A stretch of DNA of 64,000 nucleotides, taken from contig NZ_JACXLC010000001.1 in NCBI RefSeq assembly GCF_014705715.1, positions 726,457 through 790,456 of the forward strand. The letters are read 5' to 3'. The notes beneath the pieces are model-generated. The model made no database searches. It worked only from the letters and a program-made list of their open reading frames with translations, and was not told the origin of the DNA. Positions 18,601 to 26,814 of the stretch are shown here, piece after piece. The number at the start of each line of letters is the position of its first letter. The first letter of the stretch is position 1. Source of the DNA: Erythrobacter rubeus (GTDB lineage Bacteria > Pseudomonadota > Alphaproteobacteria > Sphingomonadales > Sphingomonadaceae). A program made the position numbers and the translations under genes.

Positions 18601-19359
18601 TTATTCGCTCGCAGGCTCCGGTTTGAACCGCCCGGAGAGCAATTCGTAGAGCGCATCCCACGAATGGACGCCTTCCAGCAATTCGCCGTTGAGCGCGAAA
18701 TACGGTTTTGTGAAGCTCTCGGGAGAGTTTGGCAGGCCGAACTCCTCGGCATCGGCCATGCTGTCGGCCGCGAGCTTCGCCGCAGCTCGCCGGTCGGACA
18801 GGCAGGTGCCAAGATCCATGCGCGAATAGCCGCGGCGGCGCGCCATCATGTCGTCAAAGTCGAGCGCGGCAACCAGACTGCGGCGGGCGGGCAGGGTGCT
18901 GCGCGACCATCCGTCACGGTTGAATGCGGAGGCGCTGTCCCAGCGCTCCTTCCAGCGGGCCTGCGCGCGCATCAGCATCGCATGGTTGACCTTGAACTTC
19001 GCAGGCTCGCCGCACTGCGCGAGCAGGCTGAGCGGAAGATCGACCGGGTGGTTGAAGCGCTGCCGGATTTCGAGGTTCAGCAGGCCCGGCGCGAGCAAGG
19101 CGATGTCGAGTTCAGGATCGCCGCGAAACGCGAAATCGTGGCACCCCTTGCAGGCATAGCTTACGAACATGATGAGCTGCTCGTCCGCATCGGGATTACC
19201 GATCAGGTGGCCGCGCTCGGTCTCTTCGACGTTCGCGTGCCATGCTTTCTTGCTGGTAAGGTCCTTGAACGCGCTTGTCTCTTCTTCAAGGCTCTGCGCG
19301 GACAGGGACGGCGCAAGGCACAGCGCCATCAGCGCGGTCGCGCGTAGAAAAGCTTTCAT
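18601..19359 (-). CDS. DsbA-like thioredoxin-domain protein with altered cis-Pro loop
   Basis: A 252-residue paralogue of the neighbouring lipoprotein. It has a cleavable signal peptide (MKAFLRATALMALCLAPSLS) rather than a lipobox. The active site is YACKGCHDF (CKGC near residue 70). Where the family has a GTPTF cis-Pro loop, this protein has SFTKPYFALNG, so the cis-Pro is shifted in context and specificity may differ. It starts three bases after the stop of the DciA-like gene and is followed by 142 noncoding bases before the next DsbA-like gene. The duplication in this locus looks lineage-specific. Confidence 0.82.
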   Translation of the reverse strand: MKAFLRATALMALCLAPSLSAQSLEEETSAFKDLTSKKAWHANVEETERGHLIGNPDADEQLIMFVSYACKGCHDFAFRGDPELDIALLAPGLLNLEIRQRFNHPVDLPLSLLAQCGEPAKFKVNHAMLMRAQARWKERWDSASAFNRDGWSRSTLPARRSLVAALDFDDMMARRRGYSRMDLGTCLSDRRAAAKLAADSMADAEEFGLPNSPESFTKPYFALNGELLEGVHSWDALYELLSGRFKPEPASE

Positions 19360-19362
19360 GCC

Positions 19363-19956
19363 CTATTCCCCCTGACCTTTATCGTCGTCCTTGTCATCGA
19401 AACTGCGCGCGAGCGATTCCAGCACGGTACGCAGTTCGGGATCGCCGATATCGCGCAGGCTGTCCCCGAGCTCCATCGGGATCGGCTTGAGCGAAGGCGG
19501 CGCCTTGGCAGGCTTTTGAGCATGGGTCGGCTTAACCACGCCTTGCCGGATCTTGACCCGCGCGACGGCTTGATAACCGAAGAAGCGGTTCACCCGTTCC
19601 ATGATCTCCGGCGTGACCTGCTGGATCAGCGGTGCGTGCGCCGGGCTGACCACGAGTTGCAGGATGCCTTCGGACTTCTCGCCGGGCGGAAAACGGATCG
19701 CCTCCGGGCTGCAGACTCGGGCGTGGTTGGGGCCGACGATTTCGGGCCATCGGGTGACGACCGAACTCTGGACGAAGCCGAAGCGCCTGAATGCCGTGCG
19801 CCCGATTTCGGGCATGAGGTCCCCGATCGCCTTCGCCCCGCCGCCGCGCGGACGCTGATACGGCTTGGCATTTTTTCGGCCTGCCGCTTTGCTGCCTGAG
19901 GCCGGGGTTTTCCCGCCGGTTTTTCTGCTGTCGCTTCCCATTGCACGAAATGCCAT
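19363..19956 (-). CDS. DUF721 (DciA-like) protein
   Basis: A 197-residue protein with a basic low-complexity N terminus and a central DUF721 domain (IGRTAFRRFGFVQSSVVTRW, then EIVGPNHARVCSPEAIRF). DUF721 includes DciA, which loads or operates the replicative helicase DnaB in most bacteria. The C terminus is acidic (DDKDDDKGQGE). The start is 19956 or 19941; both give a basic N terminus. It is divergent from mutY with only about 23 bases between start codons and is the first gene of the minus-strand unit ending in smc. Confidence 0.82.
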   Translation of the reverse strand: MAFRAMGSDSRKTGGKTPASGSKAAGRKNAKPYQRPRGGGAKAIGDLMPEIGRTAFRRFGFVQSSVVTRWPEIVGPNHARVCSPEAIRFPPGEKSEGILQLVVSPAHAPLIQQVTPEIMERVNRFFGYQAVARVKIRQGVVKPTHAQKPAKAPPSLKPIPMELGDSLRDIGDPELRTVLESLARSFDDKDDDKGQGE

Positions 19957-19979
19957 GCCATAGGGCGCGCGTGACTTCC

Positions 19980-21017
19980 ATGGGCGACGACATCTCTTCC
20001 ACGCTGCTCGGCTGGTACGACAAGTATGCAAGGTCGCTGCCGTGGCGCAGCCCGCCAGGTGAGCCGGTTCCCGACGATCCCGCATGGCCATACCGTGTGT
20101 GGCTGTCCGAAGTGATGTTGCAGCAGACCACGGTTGCCGCGGTGAAGCCCTATTTCGAGAAGTTCACGCGCATCTGGCCAAGCGTCGAGGACCTTGCCGC
20201 CGCGCCTGAAGACGATGTGATGGCTGCGTGGGCGGGGCTGGGCTATTATTCGCGCGCGCGCAATCTCGTGAAATGCGCCCGCGAAGTCGCGGGGCAGGGC
20301 GGCTTTCCTCGGACCGAGGCCGAATTGCGCGAGCTTCCCGGCCTCGGAGCCTACACCGCCGCTGCGATCGCGGCGATTGCTTTCGGTGAGCGGGCGGTGG
20401 TCGTCGATGCCAATGTCGAGCGGGTGGTGTCGCGCCTCTTCAATATTGCCGAACCACTACCGGCAGCGCGGAAGATCATCCGCGAGCGGGCGGAAGAGAT
20501 CACGCCGGACGATCGCTCGGGCGATTTTGCGCAGGCGATGATGGACCTTGGTTCCGGTATCTGCACCAGCAAGGCTCCGCGCTGCCTGTTGTGCCCGCTG
20601 CAAGGCGAATGCGCCGGACTGAAAGCGGGTGAGCCGGAGCGGCTGCCGGTCAAGCCTCCCAAAAAGCCCAAGCCGGAGCGCACCGGCACGGCCTACTGGA
20701 TCGAGCGGGACAGGCACGTCTGGCTCGTCACCCGACAGGGCACGGGAATGCTGGGCGGGATGCGCGCTCTGCCGGATGACGGCTGGTCTGCGCGGCAGGA
20801 TGGATCGGAGCAACCGCCGGTCTCGGCGGAGTGGCAGGACGCTGGCACCGTTCGGCACACGTTCACGCACGCGCACCTAGCGCTGAAAGTCAAATATGCC
20901 CGAATAGCTGCAACGCCCGGCGGTGCGGGGGAGTGGTGGCCGGTCGGCGACATAGACAAGGCCGGGCTGCCGACCTTGTTCGCAAAAGCGGCCCGTCTCG
21001 CCCTCTCGGCGGATTAG
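19980..21017 (+). CDS. mutY: A/G-specific adenine glycosylase
   Basis: A 345-residue base-excision repair enzyme that removes adenine mispaired with 8-oxoguanine. EVMLQQTTVAAVKPYFEKF carries the catalytic Glu region. The helix-hairpin-helix LPGLGAYTAAAIAAIAF is near residue 118, followed by the catalytic Asp in VDANVERV. The [4Fe-4S] cysteines have the usual spacing in CTSKAPRCLLCPLQGEC. The C-terminal NUDIX-like domain that reads 8-oxoG is present. ATG 19980 is chosen because homologous sequence begins there. Its stop overlaps the end of a convergent small gene by four bases. Confidence 0.95.
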   Translation: MGDDISSTLLGWYDKYARSLPWRSPPGEPVPDDPAWPYRVWLSEVMLQQTTVAAVKPYFEKFTRIWPSVEDLAAAPEDDVMAAWAGLGYYSRARNLVKCAREVAGQGGFPRTEAELRELPGLGAYTAAAIAAIAFGERAVVVDANVERVVSRLFNIAEPLPAARKIIRERAEEITPDDRSGDFAQAMMDLGSGICTSKAPRCLLCPLQGECAGLKAGEPERLPVKPPKKPKPERTGTAYWIERDRHVWLVTRQGTGMLGGMRALPDDGWSARQDGSEQPPVSAEWQDAGTVRHTFTHAHLALKVKYARIAATPGGAGEWWPVGDIDKAGLPTLFAKAARLALSAD

Positions 21018-21235
21018 AGGATCCCGCCGCCTAGCGTCAGCCTGACCGCCGCGATCAGCAGGACGACGAGGCAGAAATTACGCCCGCTGTCGCTCGATGA
21101 CATGGCGCCAACCACGATGCCTACCACGATCAAAGGCAGAGCAAACCAGTTGGCCCAGCCCAGGAAGGGGATCTGGGCAGGGATGACGATGATGAGCGAG
21201 AGTAGGCCGATGGCCCAAGAGAGTAGATTGAACAT
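21014..21235 (-). CDS. Small membrane protein, function unknown
   Basis: A 73-residue protein with two or three hydrophobic segments (LLSWAIGLLSLIIVIP, NWFALPLIVVGIVVGA, FCLVVLLIAAVRLTLG). It contains the phrase SSSDSGRNF in a loop. Similar small proteins are common and uncharacterised in sphingomonads. It converges with mutY by a four-base overlap. Codon use is like its neighbours. No function is assigned. Confidence 0.6.
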   Translation of the reverse strand: MFNLLSWAIGLLSLIIVIPAQIPFLGWANWFALPLIVVGIVVGAMSSSDSGRNFCLVVLLIAAVRLTLGGGIL

Positions 21236-21338
21236 GTGTGTTATATGTGTACTACACCATCAAAAAGCAAGTCCTGATTGACCACTGGTTTCAACTCGCT
21301 CACACAAGCGCCAACAAATACCCCGGAGAGACTATTCC

Positions 21339-22655
21339 ATGGCATTTCGCGATTTCGACCAAAACGATGTTTCACGCCGTTCGCTCTTTCGCGGTGGCGG
21401 TTATCTGGCTGCAGGGGCCGCGCTAAGCACGCTTCCGTTCAGACACGCGCTGCTGGCGCATGATGTCAGCGAATCCTGGCCTTCGGTCGCCTCTCTTGCT
21501 GAGCGCTATCTTGCGGAAGGCAAGGTTGCGAACCTGTTCCTGACATTCGGGTGGGGGCAGGAAGATCACGCCCACACGGTTGGCGGAGGCAAGCTCGGCT
21601 TCAACCGTCCGGGTGCGGTCGACGAAAACTCGCTCTACCGCATCTATTCGATGACGAAGCCGGTGACCGGCATGGCGACGATGATGCTGATCGACCAGGG
21701 CGATCTCGGTCTGGACCAACCGCTCCACGAGGTTCTGCCCGCATTCCGGGACATGCAGGTGCTGGTCGATCCGGAAGGGCCGCTCGACAACACCGTGCCT
21801 GCCGAAACGCCGATTACGATCCGCCACCTGCTGACGCATACGTCGGGCCTTGGCTACAACATCGTCAGCAAGGGCCCGCTGCGCGATGCCTATAACGCAA
21901 ACGGTCTTGTCGGCGGACGGGTCAGCCGCATTCCGATCCCCGGTTTTCCCGACGTGACACCGGCACCCGGCCTCGAAGTATGGGCCGACAGGCTCGCCGA
22001 ATTGCCGCTGATGTATCAACCGGCAACGCGGTGGAGCTATTCCGCCAGTATCGACCTGCTCGGCCGTGTAATCGAGGTCGCATCGGGCATGGATTTCGAA
22101 AGCTTCCTGCAAACGCGCATTTTCGAACCCTGCGGCATGAACAGCACGTGGATGACCGTGCCGGAAAGCGAGACCGCTCGCATGACCGACAATTACGGTA
22201 TTCTTGGCGGGTTCCCGCTGCCGCTCGATCTGGCTGCGGCCACAATCTACACCGACGAGCCAAAGGTTCCCTCGGGCGGGGGCGGCCTGGTTTCGACGCC
22301 GAAGGATTACGACCGCTTCCTGCGCATGTTGCTCGGCTACGGGACGCTCGACGGGGTCGAGGTCATCGGAGAGAACGCTGTGCGCGTGGGCACTTCCAAC
22401 CTGCTTCCGGACACAGTGGACACGTCCACTTCGTGGATTGCAGGGCAGGGCCACGGAGCCGGGGGTCGGGTGCTTGACGGCACGTTCGGCTGGGGCGGCG
22501 CAGCGGGCACGATCGCTGCCGTCGATTACAATCTCGGCCTGCGTTCGGCGCTCTGGACCCAGTACATGCCGACCGAAGCCTATCCGATGCGCGACGAATT
22601 CCTCAAAGCGCTCGAGGCGGACCTCACGGCGATGCGCGCTGCCAAGGCGGCCTGA
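21339..22655 (+). CDS. Serine hydrolase, beta-lactamase class C/esterase family (Tat-exported)
   Basis: A 438-residue penicillin-binding-protein-like hydrolase. The N terminus SRRSLFRGGGYLAAGAALS is a likely twin-arginine signal. The active-site SxxK is SMTK near residue 104, YSAS near residue 233 replaces the YxN motif, and FGWGGAAGT matches the KTG/HxG region. These features fit esterases and D-aminopeptidase-like enzymes of class C type rather than true AmpC; the substrate is unknown. Its stop overlaps the start of nudC. Confidence 0.88.
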   Translation: MAFRDFDQNDVSRRSLFRGGGYLAAGAALSTLPFRHALLAHDVSESWPSVASLAERYLAEGKVANLFLTFGWGQEDHAHTVGGGKLGFNRPGAVDENSLYRIYSMTKPVTGMATMMLIDQGDLGLDQPLHEVLPAFRDMQVLVDPEGPLDNTVPAETPITIRHLLTHTSGLGYNIVSKGPLRDAYNANGLVGGRVSRIPIPGFPDVTPAPGLEVWADRLAELPLMYQPATRWSYSASIDLLGRVIEVASGMDFESFLQTRIFEPCGMNSTWMTVPESETARMTDNYGILGGFPLPLDLAAATIYTDEPKVPSGGGGLVSTPKDYDRFLRMLLGYGTLDGVEVIGENAVRVGTSNLLPDTVDTSTSWIAGQGHGAGGRVLDGTFGWGGAAGTIAAVDYNLGLRSALWTQYMPTEAYPMRDEFLKALEADLTAMRAAKAA

Positions 22656-23584
22656 TGAGCCATCCGGCGCATCCAGAGCTCGCCCGCACCGGACCAATTG
22701 CCTTCGCCGGTTCACCGATAGACCGCGCCGACCTGATCCGGGTCGATCCCGATGCGCTTTCCGCGCGGATGGACTGGCGGGCGAAGGTCCTGCTGCTCGA
22801 TGGCCTGCTGCCGCAGATCGGTGAGGACGGTGCGCTGTTGTGGGGCACGCTCGCCGATGTCGATCAGGACGCGGAGTTGGTTTTTCTCGGCCTGCTCGAC
22901 GACAAGGCGTGTTTCGCCGCCGTACCGGACGACGGTGCGACCGGACCGGCCTATGCCATGCCGCGCGCCTGGGCTGCGATCCAGCAGTTGAGCCCGCCGG
23001 ACCTTGCTATCTATGGCGGTGCGCGCAGCCTCGTCGATTGGCATGCGCGGCACCGGTTCTGCGCGCGATGCGGCTCCGCGACCAAGCCCGCAAAAGGCGG
23101 CTGGCAGCGCAATTGCAGCAATTGTCAGGCGCAGCACTTCCCGCGCACCGATCCTGTTACGATCATGCTGGTCGAGAACGAAGGCCGCCTGCTGCTGGGC
23201 CGTCAGCCCCGTTTCCCGCCGCGCAGCTTTTCCGCGCTTGCAGGCTTTGTAGAACCGGGCGAAACCATCGAAGAGGCGGTCGCGCGCGAAGTTTGGGAAG
23301 AGGCGGGCCTGCGTGTGCGCGATGTCGAATATATCGCGACCCAGCCATGGCCGTTTCCCAGCCAGCTGATGATCGGCTGCTATTCGCAGACCGATGACAT
23401 CGAAATCACCCTCGATGTCGAAGAGCTTGAGGAAGCGCGCTGGTTCACGCGTGACGAGGTGGAGCTGGCGATGGACAATGTGCCGACCGAGCGGGGCGCC
23501 GATGGACCGGGCCCCTTCAACGCGCCGCCGCCCGCGGCGATCGCGCACAGTCTGATGAAGTGGTGGCTGGAGAAAACCAAATGA
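22655..23584 (+). CDS. nudC: NAD(+) diphosphatase
   Basis: A 309-residue NudC-type Nudix hydrolase, which cleaves NAD(H) and removes NAD caps from RNA. The zinc ribbon has four cysteines (CARCG near 136, CSNCQ near 154). The Nudix box GFVEPGETIEEAV...REVWEEAG is near residues 196-219 and complete. The SQPWPFPSQLM motif of NudC appears as TQPWPFPSQLMIGC. Translation is coupled to the upstream hydrolase (TGATG overlap) and to the next gene (ATGA overlap). Confidence 0.96.
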   Translation: MSHPAHPELARTGPIAFAGSPIDRADLIRVDPDALSARMDWRAKVLLLDGLLPQIGEDGALLWGTLADVDQDAELVFLGLLDDKACFAAVPDDGATGPAYAMPRAWAAIQQLSPPDLAIYGGARSLVDWHARHRFCARCGSATKPAKGGWQRNCSNCQAQHFPRTDPVTIMLVENEGRLLLGRQPRFPPRSFSALAGFVEPGETIEEAVAREVWEEAGLRVRDVEYIATQPWPFPSQLMIGCYSQTDDIEITLDVEELEEARWFTRDEVELAMDNVPTERGADGPGPFNAPPPAAIAHSLMKWWLEKTK

Positions 23585-24267
23585 GCGCGCCTGACAAGCT
23601 GACGATCGACATCTATTCCGATGTCATGTGTCCATGGTGCGCCATCGGTTATGGGCAGCTGACGAAGGCGCTCGACCAGCTGGATGGCGAGATCGACGCC
23701 GAAATCCGCTGGCGTCCGTTCGAACTCAATCCCGACATGCCCGAAGAAGGCGAAGAGCAGGAGGCGCATCTCCAGCGCAAATATCGCAGGACCGCCGAAG
23801 AGGGCGCGGCGGTGCGCGGCCAGATGAAACAGATCGCCGAAAGCGCCGGTGTCTCGCTGGCATACGAAGGTGAGGGCGACGCGCCGCCCGCGATGATGTG
23901 GAACACGCGCGAGGCGCACAAGCTGCTCGGCTTCGCACTGGAGCAGGCGGGGCCGCAGGTTCAGACCGAGTTGAAGCTCGCGCTGTTCAAGGCGCATTTC
24001 AACGAACGCAGGCGGATCGGTGAGCGCGATGTCTTGCTCGATATCGCCGCTAGCGTCGGCCTGCACCGCGAAGCTGCCAAGGCCGCGCTCAACGATGCCG
24101 ATCTCGAAGCGCGGGTTGTTGCCGAGGAACGGCAGGCATGGGATCTCAATATCTCCGGCGTTCCCGCGATGATCGTGAACGGCAAGTTCATGATCCCCGG
24201 CGCGCAGCCGCCCGAGACCTATGTGAATGCGCTGCGCCGCGTCGCTGAAAAGAGCCGGACGCAATAG
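23581..24267 (+). CDS. DsbA family oxidoreductase (FrnE-like)
   Basis: A 228-residue cytoplasmic protein with a DsbA-like fold. The active site is DVMCPWCAIG (CPWC, residues 17-20), followed by the helical insert and the cis-Pro segment SGVPAMIVNG. FrnE-type proteins are predicted protein-disulfide isomerases or glutathione-dependent isomerases (HCCA type). There is no signal peptide. The start overlaps the nudC stop by four bases. Confidence 0.92.
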   Translation: MSAPDKLTIDIYSDVMCPWCAIGYGQLTKALDQLDGEIDAEIRWRPFELNPDMPEEGEEQEAHLQRKYRRTAEEGAAVRGQMKQIAESAGVSLAYEGEGDAPPAMMWNTREAHKLLGFALEQAGPQVQTELKLALFKAHFNERRRIGERDVLLDIAASVGLHREAAKAALNDADLEARVVAEERQAWDLNISGVPAMIVNGKFMIPGAQPPETYVNALRRVAEKSRTQ

Positions 24268-24391
24268 CGGTTTTCCTGGATCGGCCATTCCGACGCACAA
24301 TATGACGTTACGGAAAGGAAGCATTGCCAATCCGCACGCTTCCAAATAGACACGGATTTGCAAGGCTTTTCTCGCATCCAGGAGCGCATCT

Positions 24392-24895
24392 ATGACCCGT
24401 TTCCATACTGTCCGAATTTCCGCCGTCGCAGCATCGCTCGCAGTGCTCGCCGCTTGCGGAGGAAACGCAGAGACGGAGGCGGAAGAGACAGTGGCCGCAG
24501 CTTCGGGGGAACCGGCGGTCATCGAAGAGCGTCAGGAAAACTACGAAGCGATCGGTGACGCGTTCAAGGCGATCCGCGGCCAGCTGGAAAGCGGCGAACC
24601 GGATTTCGCAGCGATCGAAGCGAGCGCGACCGAGATCAACGAACGCGCGCAGCGTATCCCCGATTACTTCCCGGCCGGGACAAGTGTTGATGAGGGCTAC
24701 GATACAGAAGCGCTTGCGGTGATCTGGGAAGAGCCCGCCGAGTTCGAAACCGCCGCGCAGAACTTCATCGATGCAAGCGCGCAGCTCGTCACCGTGGCAG
24801 CCAGCGGAGATGCGGCTGCCGTTGGTGAGCAGGCCAAGGAAATGGGCGGGACCTGCAAGGCTTGCCACGACAAGTTCCGTCTCGAAACGGACTGA
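24392..24895 (+). CDS. Cytochrome c'-type lipoprotein
   Basis: A 167-residue exported protein. The N-terminal signal ends in LAVLAAC, a lipobox. A following acidic linker leads to a four-helix bundle with the haem motif CKACH (residues 154-158) close to the C terminus, the hallmark of cytochrome c' / c-556. These bind one high-spin haem and often NO. AGGAG precedes the ATG. The downstream gene is a cytochrome b561-type protein 18 bases away, so the pair may form a small electron-transfer unit across the inner membrane. Confidence 0.9.
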   Translation: MTRFHTVRISAVAASLAVLAACGGNAETEAEETVAAASGEPAVIEERQENYEAIGDAFKAIRGQLESGEPDFAAIEASATEINERAQRIPDYFPAGTSVDEGYDTEALAVIWEEPAEFETAAQNFIDASAQLVTVAASGDAAAVGEQAKEMGGTCKACHDKFRLETD

Positions 24896-24913
24896 TCTAG
24901 CGGGGCGGCTCGC

Positions 24914-25579
24914 ATGACGACACGGCCGGTCAAAGTGTGGGACCTGCCGGTTCGGCTCAGCCATTGGAGCTTTGTCGGCCTTGTCTTCGCGATGTGGTAC
25001 ACCAGCGAAAATTCGCTGTGGTGGTGGCATACGCGGCTCGGTGTCGTGCTGCTGGCGGTCCTCGTGTTCAGGATTGTCTGGGGCGTGATCGGCACGCGCA
25101 CCGCGCGCTTTGCGAACTTCGTGCGCGGGCCGTCGCGCATTTTCGCCTATCTGCGCGGGCAGCACTCCAAAGACGAGCATATCGGCCATAACCCGCTCGG
25201 CGCGCTTGCGGTAATCGCTCTGCTCGGGGTGATGCTGGCGCAGGTGGGTATGGGGCTGTTCGCAGGCGATCCCTATGACGGGGCGACCGGGCCGCTAAAC
25301 GGCTTTGTCGGCGTGCTCACCGCCGACATGTTGACCGACTGGCATGAGACGTTCTTCTACGTCGTGCTCGGCATGATCGCGCTGCACATCACTGCGATCG
25401 GCGTATACGCCTTCATCCGCATGGACGATATCGTCGGCCCCATGGTCACCGGCAAGCGCGAAGCGCCGCATTCCGTCGAGGGGATCGAATCCGCCGATTG
25501 GGGCAGGGTGATCGCAGCCTTAGTCATCGCCGCGGGTTTCGCGCTGTGGGTCTGGTTCGGAGCGCCGCCGTTCGGCTAA
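24914..25579 (+). CDS. Cytochrome b561-family membrane protein
   Basis: A 221-residue inner-membrane protein. It opens with VKVWDLPVRLSHWSFVGLVF, the usual start of bacterial di-haem b-type cytochromes of the NapC/b561 group. It has about four membrane helices, with histidines in HTRLGVVLLAVLVF, TDWHETFFYVVL and ALHITAIGVYAF that could bind two haem b groups. It is next to the cytochrome c' lipoprotein. Electron donor and acceptor are unknown. Confidence 0.88.
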   Translation: MTTRPVKVWDLPVRLSHWSFVGLVFAMWYTSENSLWWWHTRLGVVLLAVLVFRIVWGVIGTRTARFANFVRGPSRIFAYLRGQHSKDEHIGHNPLGALAVIALLGVMLAQVGMGLFAGDPYDGATGPLNGFVGVLTADMLTDWHETFFYVVLGMIALHITAIGVYAFIRMDDIVGPMVTGKREAPHSVEGIESADWGRVIAALVIAAGFALWVWFGAPPFG

Positions 25580-25588
25580 GCGCTGGGA

Positions 25589-25984
25589 CTAGATCAGGGC
25601 CAGTTTCTCAAGTTTCGCAGCGAGTTTACCGGGCAGCGCATCGCCGATGTCCTCTCCCGGCGCTAGGTCGCGCGGAGGCTCGCCCTTGAGATAACGCCAG
25701 CCCTGATGCGCGCGCTTCGGCTGCGGGTGGACACGGACGAGGACTGGCTCCAGCTCGATATTCCAGCGTCCGTCATCAGTCTTGCTGAAGCCGAGGATCT
25801 GCGAGCGCGCGACCAGCGCATGGTTGAGGATCCAGTAGAGCGATCCGCCCACCAGTTCCTCGTGCCGCTTGGGCAGATACCGCGTGGTCAGCCGCTTCGG
25901 CTCGCTCGCGCCGCGGCGATACCAGCTTTCGAGGTCCTTGTAGCTTTTCGCGCCGAAGGCGATCTTGGTCATATGGAGCGGCAT
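25589..25984 (-). CDS. DUF1489 family protein
   Basis: A 131-residue protein starting MPLHMTKIAFGAKSYKDLES, matching the DUF1489 family conserved across Alphaproteobacteria. The segment RYLPKRHEELVGGSLYWIL and the C-terminal GWRYLKGEPPRDL are characteristic. No function is known. It has no signal or membrane segment. ATG 25984 is used because homology starts there. Its stop is ten bases beyond the cytochrome b stop on the other strand. Confidence 0.85.
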   Translation of the reverse strand: MPLHMTKIAFGAKSYKDLESWYRRGASEPKRLTTRYLPKRHEELVGGSLYWILNHALVARSQILGFSKTDDGRWNIELEPVLVRVHPQPKRAHQGWRYLKGEPPRDLAPGEDIGDALPGKLAAKLEKLALI

Positions 25985-26015
25985 GCCTACCAGTCTGGCG
26001 TCTCCGGCGCTCGGT

Positions 26016-26777
26016 TCAAGCGATGCTAAGACCGCCATCCACAATGAAGGGCGCGCCGGTGGCGAATTTGCTTTCATCGCTGACGAGGTAGACGATCAGG
26101 TGCGCGATATCCTCCGGCTCTCCCATTCGGCCGATCGGCTGGGCGATGGAAAACGCCTCACGCGTGGCGTCGGGATCGGGCGTGCCGGCAATGACGCTTT
26201 CGACATTGGGCGTCAGGATCGTGCCCGGCTGGACCGAGTTGACCCGCACCCTGTTCTGCTCGCGTGCGCAGTAAAGCGCGATCGATTTCGTCAGCATCGG
26301 CACCGCCGCCTTGGCGCTGTTATAGGCGGCGAGATCGGCGTTGGGCTTGTTGGCGGCCGCGCTGGAGAAATTGACGATCGATCCGCCACCCGATTTCGCC
26401 ATCAGCGGGATCGCCGCCTTGCACCCCATGAAGATCGAATCGACATCGACGGTGTAGCAGCGCCGGAAATCCTCGGGCGAAATGTCGGCAATCGATCCGA
26501 ACACGGTGACGGCGGCGTTGTTCACCAGCGCATCGAGCCGCCCGTGGCTTGCCTCGACTTCGCCGATCAGTTCCTGCCAGCGGTCCCAATCGGTCACGTC
26601 CTGAGGCAAGAACGAGCATTCCGGGCCAAGCTCTTCGGCGGCGGCCGCGCCAGCGGCTTCGTCGATATCGGTGATGATGACCTGCGCGCCCTGATCGAGC
26701 AGCGCCTTTGCCGCGGCCTTGCCCAATCCCATCGCGCCGCCTGTCAGCAGCACCAGTTTGCCCGAAACCCGGCCCAT
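26016..26777 (-). CDS. SDR family oxidoreductase
   Basis: A 253-residue classical short-chain dehydrogenase. The nucleotide-binding motif TGGAMGLGKAAA is at residues 10-21, NNAAV is near residue 88, and the catalytic Tyr-Lys pair is YNSAK near residue 155, with the Ser in NFSSAAAN. Acidic residues after strand 2 (IITDIDEA) suggest NAD(H) preference. The C terminus PFIVDGGLSIA is typical. Substrate unknown; often annotated as cyclopentanol or glucose dehydrogenase-like. It is 38 bases downstream of mgtE. Confidence 0.9.
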   Translation of the reverse strand: MGRVSGKLVLLTGGAMGLGKAAAKALLDQGAQVIITDIDEAAGAAAAEELGPECSFLPQDVTDWDRWQELIGEVEASHGRLDALVNNAAVTVFGSIADISPEDFRRCYTVDVDSIFMGCKAAIPLMAKSGGGSIVNFSSAAANKPNADLAAYNSAKAAVPMLTKSIALYCAREQNRVRVNSVQPGTILTPNVESVIAGTPDPDATREAFSIAQPIGRMGEPEDIAHLIVYLVSDESKFATGAPFIVDGGLSIA

Positions 26778-26814
26778 ATTCCTCTCCCTCGATTGCTTTC
26801 GAGGGGAGGGGCTA

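Noticed and set aside
24317..24343. GGAAGC/GCTTCC dyad before the cytochrome c' gene
   Set aside because: Six-base arms with a 15-base loop are expected by chance in a window this size and no functional context supports it.
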